Shown here: piece by piece, positions 1-6,977 of the stretch
Layout: each line of letters begins with the position of its first letter
Numbering within the stretch: the first letter of the stretch is position 1
Origin: an uncultured Flavobacteriales bacterium
GTDB taxonomy: Bacteria; Bacteroidota; Bacteroidia; Palsa-965
Direction: 5' to 3'
Assembly (NCBI GenBank): GCA_946478675.1
Contig: CAMLEF010000241.1
Span: 1 to 7,208, forward strand
Length of the DNA: 7,208 nt
Notes under the pieces: generated by a model
Databases searched by the model: none
Told to the model about the DNA's origin: nothing
What the model saw: the letters and a program-made list of their open reading frames with translations, nothing else
Translations under genes and position numbers: made by a program

Positions 1-781
1 GCACGACGAGCTGTCCGCTGCGCGCATAAATTTTCCAGACGATCCGCCGCACGTCGTCGCCGGTTTCAAAATCTTTAAAGTTGAGGTATTCGCCCTGCAC
101 GCGCTTCGGAATTTCGATGCGGTGCGTCTGCTCTTCCGTCGTGTTCGGCGAAACGTGAATTTCTTTTTTCTCCTGCTCTACCGGGAGCGTGAAGAGCTGC
201 TCATTCGCACGAATGGTGATCGGCAGCGCGATGAGCCGGAACATATCGCAAAAGAAAAGATCGATCTCCCGGACGTCGTAAATGCCACGGTCGTGCAGCG
301 AGATCGTTCCTTTGCCGGTTACGCCTTCGCGGATGAGGCTGCCGTTTTTATAAACACCTTCATCGAGCAGCACCGGCTCCGACAAACGGTATTGCGAAAA
401 GACCAGTCGCGAGCGGATGCTGCCGAACAGCGGACGGAAAATCACACCGCCGATCGTAATGCGCACCGGAACGAAACCTGCTTCCGTGCGCTGGTCTTCT
501 CCGAACTTTAATCTGTAAGAAATATCGCCGCCGCGCAGCAGGAAAAAGAAATAACCCCAGGCGATCAATGCCGATAAGATCGCGCCAACGAACAGCCAGA
601 AAATCGTCCAGCCGAGCACGTAGAAAAATGCGCCGTGCATCACCACCCACAACGTGCTGTCGTCGGCTTTGTAATTGTGATCGAGGTAAAGCCAGATCAA
701 CCAGAAAGACAGGAGGGCGAGAATGAGCTGCCAGCGCAGTACCGTGAAATTCGACCAGTATATAATTCGTCGGAGCAGCAT
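1..781 (-). CDS. DUF58 domain membrane protein, 3' end outside window
   Basis: Reading from ATG at 779-781, the frame stays open for 260 codons and leaves the window, so the C-terminus is missing. This ATG is the first start after an in-frame TAG upstream. Residues 16-34 form one hydrophobic segment and about 46-83 a longer one that could cross the membrane once or twice. A soluble region follows, with GIYDV (167-171) and then the DUF58 hallmark around 232-260: YLNFKDFETGDDVRRIVWK and IYARSGQLVV, matching the family pattern of Y-x-x-GD-x-x-R-x-I-x-W-x-x-x-AR. DUF58 proteins commonly sit beside MoxR-type ATPases and VWA-domain proteins in Bacteroidota; their biochemical role is poorly defined. 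Any such partners would lie beyond the left edge. The segment CDMFRL (178-183) stands where many relatives have DPFGL, so that motif is degenerate here. The family call is firm; the function is not known. Confidence 0.85.
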   Translation of the reverse strand, partial: MLLRRIIYWSNFTVLRWQLILALLSFWLIWLYLDHNYKADDSTLWVVMHGAFFYVLGWTIFWLFVGAILSALIAWGYFFFLLRGGDISYRLKFGEDQRTEAGFVPVRITIGGVIFRPLFGSIRSRLVFSQYRLSEPVLLDEGVYKNGSLIREGVTGKGTISLHDRGIYDVREIDLFFCDMFRLIALPITIRANEQLFTLPVEQEKKEIHVSPNTTEEQTHRIEIPKRVQGEYLNFKDFETGDDVRRIVWKIYARSGQLVV

Positions 782-804
782 AGAAACGGATATCCCGTTA
801 CGCT

Positions 805-834
805 TAAAGGTAAGAAGTTTGGAATAGCCCTAAA
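805..834 (-). promoter_or_regulatory. weak promoter candidate for the DUF58 gene
   Basis: The 105-base gap between the pseudouridine synthase stop and the DUF58 start contains, on the minus strand, TTTA (831-834), 18 bases, then TACCTTTA (805-812). This is close to the Bacteroidota pattern TTTG-N17-23-TAnnTTTG but misses the final G of both elements. It would place transcription start some 15-20 bases before the ATG at 781. There is no stem-loop followed by a T-run in the gap, so read-through from the upstream gene is equally plausible. No Shine-Dalgarno sequence is obvious before the ATG, which is usual in this phylum. Confidence 0.25.
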
Positions 835-886
835 GCGGTTTTTGACAAGTGGCGATTCCTCTTAACAATACTTTGCAGAAGACGGA

Positions 887-1594
887 TTACTGTCCACTTT
901 CATTCGTATGGATGCCGGCGGAAAGCGCATTCCACAAATTATCCTGGGGAGGATTTGCCACAATGACCACCGGTTCTTTTTTCACCGGGTGTTCGAATTC
1001 GAGCTTTCGTGCGTGCAGGCAAATCGAAGCGTCGGGATTGGAGCGCCGCGCGCCGTATTTCAAATCGCCTTTGATGACGCAGCCGATGGTTGAGAGCTGC
1101 ACGCGGATCTGGTGATGACGACCGGTTTCGGGCAACACTTCGAGGAGAAAATAGCGATCGGAAGCAGCGAGCAGCTTGTAAGACAATTTGCAATGCAGCG
1201 AGCCGTTCACCTGCTTCACGGAAGCAAACGATTTGTTCGCCGCTTCATTCTTGCGCAGCCAATGCTCGAGCACGCCTTCGTTCTGCGGAGGTTTTGCGCA
1301 AACGATCGCCCAATACGTTTTCTGCACGTCGCGTGTACGGAAGAGCTCGTTCATGCGTGCAAGGGCCTTGCTCGTTTTCGCAAACAGCACCACACCGCTC
1401 ACCGGGCGATCGAGACGATGGATCACACCGAGAAAAACTTCGCCGGGCTTCTGGTATTTCTGCCTGAGATATTCCTTCACGTGCTCCGACAGCGGAACGT
1501 CACCGGTCTTGTCGCCCTGCACGATATCCGACGGCCGCTTGTTGACCGCGATAAGATGGTTGTCTTCGAAAATAACTTCTACAGCGTTTTCCAT
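887..1594 (-). CDS. RluA-family RNA pseudouridine synthase
   Basis: This cytoplasmic enzyme of 235 residues should convert uridine to pseudouridine in rRNA or tRNA. The catalytic motif HRLDRPVSG lies at 59-67, with Asp62 as the expected nucleophile. A second family motif, GRHHQIRVQL, lies at 158-167 (GRTHQIR is the commoner form), and LHARKLEFEHP at 193-203 is the usual C-terminal block. The N-terminus goes straight into the catalytic domain (VIFEDNHLIAVNKR, 7-20), so there is no S4 RNA-binding domain. The length fits single-domain members such as RluA or TruC rather than RluC/RluD, which are about 320 residues. The target RNA position cannot be read from the sequence, so no gene symbol is given. 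The ATG is 8 bases after the stop of the upstream sensor gene, in the A-rich context TTGAAAAATG, so the two genes are probably co-transcribed. Confidence 0.94.
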   Translation of the reverse strand: MENAVEVIFEDNHLIAVNKRPSDIVQGDKTGDVPLSEHVKEYLRQKYQKPGEVFLGVIHRLDRPVSGVVLFAKTSKALARMNELFRTRDVQKTYWAIVCAKPPQNEGVLEHWLRKNEAANKSFASVKQVNGSLHCKLSYKLLAASDRYFLLEVLPETGRHHQIRVQLSTIGCVIKGDLKYGARRSNPDASICLHARKLEFEHPVKKEPVVIVANPPQDNLWNALSAGIHTNESGQ

Positions 1595-1602
1595 TTTTCA
1601 AT

Positions 1603-4600
1603 TTACACAATCCGCATGCCGATCACGCAGACGTCGTCGGTTTGCACGTTGGTGCCGATCCAGGCGTTGAGTTCTTCTTCGAGAATTTGTTTTTGTTTCG
1701 CCATCGGTTCCTGGTGAATGCTGAGCAGCAATTCGCGGAAACGGCGGTTGGAGAATTTGCGATCTTCTCCTCCACCGAGCTGATCGGGATAACCGTCGGT
1801 GAAGAGATAAACGACATCACCCGGCTGCAGCAGCGTGTCCTGGTTGGTGAACGGACGCATGCGGTTGTCGAAGTAGCTTCCGATGGAGAAGCGATTGCCT
1901 TTCGACTGGATGAGCATGCCGTCGCGGATGATGTACATCGGGTTGATCGCGCCGGCAAACTGCATCTTGTACGGGTCCGGTCCGAACACGCAAAGCGCGA
2001 TGTCCATGCCGTCGCGCAATTCGCCGACTTTCTTGTATTGATTGAGCGTATGCTGGATGCCGGCGTTGAGGTAATCGAGGATCGCCGCTGCGCGTGTGAG
2101 GCCGCGTTCGTGCACCGCCTGGTTCAATAAGTTTTGTCCCATGAGCGAGAGCAGCGCGCCGGGAACGCCGTGCCCTGTCGAATCGACTACCGCCACGAAC
2201 GTGTATTCGCCGAGCTTCTCCGCCCAATAGAAATCGCCGCTGAGCATGTCCTTCGGCTTGTACATCACGAAGAGATCGCCGACCTGTTCGCGCAGCATTT
2301 CTTCCGGCGGAAGGATCGCATCCTGGATACGGCGTGCGTAAAGGATACTCGCGGAAATATCCGAGTTCTTCTGCTCGATGATGCTGAGGTAACGCAGCTG
2401 CAGCAGCGAAGCCGCCATCGCATCCGCCACTTCGCGCACCATCTCGACGTCATCTTCCGTAATGGCGCCGACCACTGCCGCGCCGATGTTCACGGAACCG
2501 ATAAGCTGTCCCTGCGCATACAGCGGCGTCATCAGGTACGAGCGAATGCCCGCAGCGAGATTTTCTTTATCCGATTCCGAAAGGTCATTATCCGCCGCGA
2601 GATCACGCACGAGGAAATGCTGGTTGCGCTGCAACGTCGGGATGCTGCGGAACGAATCCATCGGGAATACGTGACGGTTCAGCTGGTGATCGCCGTCGCG
2701 CAGCACGTAATAAAAATCCACCAGGCCGGTGCGCTCATCGAACAGCGCGATGGAAGCGCGGCGGAGATAGCTCAGTCGTTTCGCCAGACTGCCGAGCACG
2801 TTCTGCGCGATTTCTTCCCCCGTGCGCGAATGCAGCAGCTGCTGCTTCGCCATGTTGAGCGTTTCCAGCCGCGTCGAATAACGGTTGAGCTGGATCTCGT
2901 AACGTTTCTTCTCGGTGATGTCGTTGAAGATCTCGATCTGCTTCAGGAGCCTTCCGTTCTCATCGACGATCGGCGTGTTCGAAACCGCGAGCCAGATCTC
3001 GTAACCTTCCTTGTGATAAACGAGGAATTCGCGGTGAAAGCCTTCCGCATTTCTCGACTGGCTGCGCACTTCGGAAATCGCGCTGAAGTCGGTGCGGTCG
3101 CCGGCCAGCACGTCGCCGGGAAGACGGTTTTTCACTTCATCGAGCACGTAGCCGGTGATGCGCGTGAAGCCGTCGTTCACCCATTCGATCCTGCCGTCCG
3201 GGTCGCAGATGAGCACGCCGTTGATGGTTTCGCTGGCGACGAGCGAAAGTTTTTCAAGCTCTTCCTCGTAATGTTTTTTCTCGGTGATGTCGCGCGCGAT
3301 CGCCTGGAAGCCGCGGATGATGGTCGGGCGACGCTCATCGAACAGCAGGCGCACCGTCTGCCCGATCCAGATCACTTCTCCGCTGCGCGCCACCGTCGGG
3401 AATTCGAGATACGTGCTCACCGCCTTGCGCGAGAACTGCCGCGCATAGAACGAACGCACTTCATCGACATAATCCGGCCGGACAACGTCGGTGAAATGTT
3501 TTCCGAGCAGGTCTTCCGGCGTGTAACCAGTGATCTTGGAAACGACTTCGTTGATGTACGTGAATTTCCCACGATGATCCGCCGTGTAGATGAGATCGGT
3601 CGCCGATTCTACGATGTGACGGTATCGCTCCTCGATCTCGCGGCGGTCCGTAACGTCGAGGCCGATGCCGACTTTAATGCCGCCCTGCAGTTCCGTATCC
3701 GACCATTGGATCCAGTGAATGGAACCTGTCTTCGACTTGATCGGCGTGACGTACAGTGGCGATGTTCCGTTCGCCTGCAGGATTTCATCGCGCACTTTTT
3801 TGTTCGTGTCCTGGTCGTCGGAGCGGATCTTCCACCAGCCGTCGCCGAGCACTTCATCTTCCGAATAACCGAGTATGAAGTGGATGCTGCGGCTGACGAA
3901 AATAATTTTGCCGTTCTCATCCGCGGCCAGCACGAGGCTGCGAGAATTGTTGATCGTCGTATCCGCAAAGATCAAACGGTTGAAGAGGCTGAGTCGCGTG
4001 ACGACATTAACGAAGATGATCACGATGCTCACGACGACCGCGAGCAGCAGCAGCCAGCGGTTGTAATGCACGTCTGTTCCGGAAACCATCATCAGCAGTC
4101 CCACGCACAGCAGCAGTGCCACCGAGAAGACGGTGACCGAACGAATGTTGTTGAACACCACGCCGCCTGCTCCGAGCACAACGGAAAGGAACGCTACTGT
4201 TACCGGGTGCAGGTGATTGACGTGTGAGAGATACAGCACGTGCAGGATCATCAGGCTGTAGCCGAGCTGCGCAAACGTCGTTGAATATTTTTTTCCGAAG
4301 CTCGTGTAGAACGTCAGCAAGCCGCCGACCAGCATGAGGAAAGAAATGCCGAAAGCCAGCGGGAACTGCACGGCAAGCGCCGGTTCGAAGGCATGACAGA
4401 GGAACAGCGCCAGCGGGTACATGCCGCCCGACAGCAGCAGCACCATGCGGCTCGTGGTGAGCTGGTAATTGCCGAACGTGCGGTGGCGGCGAATGAATTC
4501 GATCCGGAAACGGCGATAGAGGAACGAGAGCAATAGCGCAATTACAGAAAGCACGACGAGCACGGAGAGGAAGAACCACCACGTCGCCCAGAACGGCGGA

Positions 4601-6828
4601 GCGATCGTAAAATCGAAATGAGCGGGCTCACTCCAGGTGTTGTTGCTGTTGCCGGCACGCACGACGAACCGGTAATGCCCGGGTTGCAGGTTCGAATAGC
4701 TCACGGAGCTTCCGTCGGCCAGCTGGTTCCATTTGTTGTCGAGACCTTCCAGCTGGTATTCGTAGCGAATGTTGACGCCGGCGCCGAATTGAATTCCGGC
4801 AATATGAAACGTGAGCTGGTTCTGATCGTACGATAACTCGGGCATGTACGGAAGCCCGTTGCGCTGGATGCTGTCCGTGAGCAATTCCCAATTCGTTTTG
4901 CTGTTGAAGAGCAGCACTTCTTTGATGTCGACGTGCGGCGATACCTGCCGGGAACGTCCTGACGTCGGCGTAAAGATGATCGCGCCATCGCCCGAGCCCA
5001 GCCAGAGCCGGCCGTCTTTGGAGATGTACATCACGCCCGGAAAAAAATTATCCGTGCCGATCCCGTCTCGGTACCAGTAATGACGGATCTGCTGTGAATC
5101 GGGCGTGAAGATGATGCGGTCCATGCCGAGCGTCGTGGTCACATACATCCGTTTGGAATCGCCCCAGATGCCTTTGGTGAAATTGGTGCCGAGACCTTCG
5201 TGTTCTTTGTTCAGCACCTGGTATTTGTGCTTCGCGCGATCGTAACGCCATACGCCGTTGCGCTGCGACGCAAAATAGATGTAGACCGAGTCGCTCTGCA
5301 CCCCGTACACCGGCAATGAAGGGATCGGCTTACCTGTATAATCCGGTCGTACCGCATTGCCATCACGCATCAGGAAAACACCTTTCTCCGTTCCGAGCCA
5401 GATTACGCCGTCGTCGCATTCATACACGCACCAGATCGGGTTGTACAAAAGTGTATTGCCGGTATTCACGGCTTCGATGCGGCCATTCACAAAACGAAAC
5501 AATCCGTTCGCCACTGTTCCCATCCACACGGAACCGTCGCTGGAATACGCCATGCTGATGATCTCACCGACAACCAATCCGGCAGGCGGATGATACGCCG
5601 TAACTTTTCCGTTCTCCGCAACGTTCACCGCACCATCCAGCGAGCCGGTATAAACTTTCTTCCCGTCGGTAGTGATCGCGCCGAGACTGTTCGAAGAGAG
5701 TCCCTCCTTCTCCGTCCACACTTTCACATCTACTCCGTCGTACATCACGAGACCGCCGAACGTAGCGAGCCAGATGTTTCCTTCATCGTCCTGCGTGATG
5801 CCGTGCACGTTATTGTCCGGCAATCCGTCTTTCATCGTCAGCGACGTAAACTGGTCGCCGTAAAAAAAGATCAGTCCCGCCGTGAACGTACCGAACCAGG
5901 TATTGCCTTGCCGGTCGGAAGTGATGCTGGTAATCGCATCGTCGCCCAATCCGTTCTGCTTGCTGTAAGAACGGAAAACGCCATGCGAATAATGCACGAC
6001 GCCGTTGCCCCAGGTGCCCAGCCAGATATCGCCGAACATATCCTTGTGCACGCAGGTGAAATATTCGGTATTCGTTTTTTCCGGCAATGAAATTTTATTG
6101 AGCACGTAACCGTCGAACGTGAACAATCCTTCTCCCGAGGTCGCGATCCAGATGGCGCCGTCTTCGGTTTCGGTGATGCCGCGGATCCTGCTGTTCGAAA
6201 GTTTATCCTGCTCCGGGAAAGGAACGCTGGTGTAACGGCCGTTGGCAAACTGCAATTTGAAAAGCCCGTTGCGCTGCATGCCGATCCAGAGATTGCCGTG
6301 CGCATCGCGATAACCGGTTTTCACGGGAAGCTTGTCGAGCGGCGTGGACGTGATGATGTGCGTGTACCTGTCGTTCTCAAAACGGTAAAGGCCGGCATCG
6401 GTCGCCAGCAGCACGTCGCCGTTATTGCCGCGGATGAATGCGTTCACTTCGGTAATGCCGAGCTTCAGGAACGGGAGCAACCGGAATTTCGCCGCCGCGT
6501 ATACGACGATGCCGCTGTCGGTGGCGAGCAGGATGCCTTCGGGCGTTTCCGTGATGGCGGTAACGACATTCCCCGGCAAGCCGTTTTCATTGGAGAACGT
6601 CTCGAATTCCCTTCCGTCGAAACGGCTCACGCCGGCGTCCGTACCGATCCACATGAAGCCTTCTTCATCCTGGAACACACAGTTCACCTGCGACTGCGGC
6701 AAACCGTTGCGGACCGAATAGCGCGTGAAATTGTATTGCTGTCCCGTCAGTAAAAACGGGCACAGCAAAGTCACCGCGATGGACACCAACGCTGCACGAT
6801 ACATCCTTAACAAACGTCCGGGGGACAT
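1603..6828 (-). CDS. propeller/Y_Y_Y–6TM–PAS3–GAF–SpoIIE phosphatase sensor
   Basis: This 1741-residue membrane sensor ends in a phosphatase. From M1: signal sequence (about 9-29); 14 blades with the W-[IL]-G-T pattern, at about 58, 99, 139, 180, 226, 268, 310, 352, 392, 434, 476, 517, 561 and 608, enough for two seven-bladed propellers; Y_Y_Y domain (about 672-744; RYEYQLEGLDNKW, YSNLQPGHYRFVVRAGN); PPFWATWWFFL leading into a membrane segment (750-770); six more membrane segments (795-946); PAS domains at about 962-1062, 1066-1185 and 1193-1308, each ending in D[VI]T[ED][KR][KR]-like motifs; GAF (about 1325-1478); linker SILYARRIQDAILP; SpoIIE/PP2C (1518-1741). Expected metal ligands are present: D1532 (SGDFYW), D1549 (DSTGHGVPGA), D1678 (FTDG), D1731/D1732 (QTDDVCVIG). 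No histidine-kinase, receiver or DNA-binding domain is present, unlike classic hybrid two-component sensors. It likely turns an extracytoplasmic signal into Ser/Thr dephosphorylation; the substrate is unknown. M9 may be the real start. Confidence 0.95.
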   Translation of the reverse strand: MSPGRLLRMYRAALVSIAVTLLCPFLLTGQQYNFTRYSVRNGLPQSQVNCVFQDEEGFMWIGTDAGVSRFDGREFETFSNENGLPGNVVTAITETPEGILLATDSGIVVYAAAKFRLLPFLKLGITEVNAFIRGNNGDVLLATDAGLYRFENDRYTHIITSTPLDKLPVKTGYRDAHGNLWIGMQRNGLFKLQFANGRYTSVPFPEQDKLSNSRIRGITETEDGAIWIATSGEGLFTFDGYVLNKISLPEKTNTEYFTCVHKDMFGDIWLGTWGNGVVHYSHGVFRSYSKQNGLGDDAITSITSDRQGNTWFGTFTAGLIFFYGDQFTSLTMKDGLPDNNVHGITQDDEGNIWLATFGGLVMYDGVDVKVWTEKEGLSSNSLGAITTDGKKVYTGSLDGAVNVAENGKVTAYHPPAGLVVGEIISMAYSSDGSVWMGTVANGLFRFVNGRIEAVNTGNTLLYNPIWCVYECDDGVIWLGTEKGVFLMRDGNAVRPDYTGKPIPSLPVYGVQSDSVYIYFASQRNGVWRYDRAKHKYQVLNKEHEGLGTNFTKGIWGDSKRMYVTTTLGMDRIIFTPDSQQIRHYWYRDGIGTDNFFPGVMYISKDGRLWLGSGDGAIIFTPTSGRSRQVSPHVDIKEVLLFNSKTNWELLTDSIQRNGLPYMPELSYDQNQLTFHIAGIQFGAGVNIRYEYQLEGLDNKWNQLADGSSVSYSNLQPGHYRFVVRAGNSNNTWSEPAHFDFTIAPPFWATWWFFLSVLVVLSVIALLLSFLYRRFRIEFIRRHRTFGNYQLTTSRMVLLLSGGMYPLALFLCHAFEPALAVQFPLAFGISFLMLVGGLLTFYTSFGKKYSTTFAQLGYSLMILHVLYLSHVNHLHPVTVAFLSVVLGAGGVVFNNIRSVTVFSVALLLCVGLLMMVSGTDVHYNRWLLLLAVVVSIVIIFVNVVTRLSLFNRLIFADTTINNSRSLVLAADENGKIIFVSRSIHFILGYSEDEVLGDGWWKIRSDDQDTNKKVRDEILQANGTSPLYVTPIKSKTGSIHWIQWSDTELQGGIKVGIGLDVTDRREIEERYRHIVESATDLIYTADHRGKFTYINEVVSKITGYTPEDLLGKHFTDVVRPDYVDEVRSFYARQFSRKAVSTYLEFPTVARSGEVIWIGQTVRLLFDERRPTIIRGFQAIARDITEKKHYEEELEKLSLVASETINGVLICDPDGRIEWVNDGFTRITGYVLDEVKNRLPGDVLAGDRTDFSAISEVRSQSRNAEGFHREFLVYHKEGYEIWLAVSNTPIVDENGRLLKQIEIFNDITEKKRYEIQLNRYSTRLETLNMAKQQLLHSRTGEEIAQNVLGSLAKRLSYLRRASIALFDERTGLVDFYYVLRDGDHQLNRHVFPMDSFRSIPTLQRNQHFLVRDLAADNDLSESDKENLAAGIRSYLMTPLYAQGQLIGSVNIGAAVVGAITEDDVEMVREVADAMAASLLQLRYLSIIEQKNSDISASILYARRIQDAILPPEEMLREQVGDLFVMYKPKDMLSGDFYWAEKLGEYTFVAVVDSTGHGVPGALLSLMGQNLLNQAVHERGLTRAAAILDYLNAGIQHTLNQYKKVGELRDGMDIALCVFGPDPYKMQFAGAINPMYIIRDGMLIQSKGNRFSIGSYFDNRMRPFTNQDTLLQPGDVVYLFTDGYPDQLGGGEDRKFSNRRFRELLLSIHQEPMAKQKQILEEELNAWIGTNVQTDDVCVIGMRIV
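6802..6804 (-). other. alternative start codon (M9) of the sensor gene
   Basis: An in-frame ATG here would begin the protein at residue 9 (MYRAALVSIAVTLLC), giving a compact signal peptide with one arginine before the hydrophobic core. The upstream ATG at 6826-6828 adds MSPGRLLR, with two more arginines. If transcription starts from the promoter candidate at 6845-6873, the longer form has a leader of only about 10 bases and M9 one of about 35. The bases AAGG directly abut this ATG, too close for a normal ribosome binding site. The choice is unresolved; it does not affect any domain. Confidence 0.4.
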
Positions 6829-6977
6829 GGGATTCTTAGTCGTCTAAAGATAGGTATTACACCGCTGCGCAAAACGCCTTTCGATTAAACGGCAGGAATA
6901 GCCGATCAAAGGGAAAATTAAAAGAGTTGCGGGGGACACATGGAGCAAGCAACCGGGAGAAAAGAAGAGCTCCATCG
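6829..6977. other. non-coding leader and promoter region of the sensor gene
   Basis: No coding region is supported between the sensor start and the repeat array. The stretch holds the promoter candidate and, directly upstream of its TTTG element, an imperfect dyad at 6876-6893 (GCCTTT, five-base loop, AAA, bulged C, GGC). Further out is a 7-base inverted repeat, ATGGAGC (6940-6946) with GCTCCAT (6969-6975), spaced by 22 bases. The outer part (about 6926-6977) loosely resembles the neighbouring repeat units and may be a decayed copy. Confidence 0.5.
6845..6873 (-). promoter_or_regulatory. Bacteroidota-type promoter candidate for the sensor operon
   Basis: On the minus strand, TTTG (6870-6873) is followed by 17 bases and TATCTTTA (6845-6852). 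The Bacteroidota primary sigma factor consensus is TTTG or TTG, a 17-23 base spacer, and TAnnTTTG; only the last base differs. The predicted transcription start is about 6838-6841, just before the sensor start codon. It is the best promoter-like match seen in the intergenic region and the only one suitably placed for the sensor and pseudouridine synthase genes. Confidence 0.55.

Noticed and set aside
122..511. Plus-strand open frame of 129 codons, and a minus-strand frame at 360-650
   Set aside because: Both overlap the DUF58 reading frame, which has clear family motifs; these are shadows in other frames.
782..886. Rho-independent terminator after the pseudouridine synthase
   Set aside because: No GC-rich stem followed by a T-run is visible on the minus strand in this gap.
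1112..1717. Plus-strand open frame of 201 codons and others opposite the pseudouridine synthase
   Set aside because: They are antisense to a gene with an intact catalytic motif and show no domain of their own.
1603..3991. Histidine kinase or AraC-type output on the sensor
   Set aside because: After the GAF domain the sequence passes straight into a PP2C/SpoIIE domain; there is no H-box, ATP-binding G-box, receiver or helix-turn-helix.
2134..4227. A 697-codon plus-strand open frame opposite the sensor gene, with similar long frames at 1642-2130, 5590-6090 and 6298-6753
   Set aside because: All are in exact codon-for-codon antisense register with the sensor. Stops there can arise only from sense TTA, CTA or TCA codons, which this gene rarely uses. 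The translations are rich in R, H, E and D, with no recognisable domain.
6760..6804. Lipoprotein signal on the sensor (Cys23 in LLCPFLL)
   Set aside because: The residue before the cysteine is leucine and the cysteine lies in the middle of the hydrophobic core, so it does not fit a lipobox.
6940..6975. ATGGAGC / GCTCCAT inverted repeat as a hairpin or operator
   Set aside because: Seven paired bases around a 22-base loop is within what chance gives in a region this size, and it has no T-run or known site pattern.
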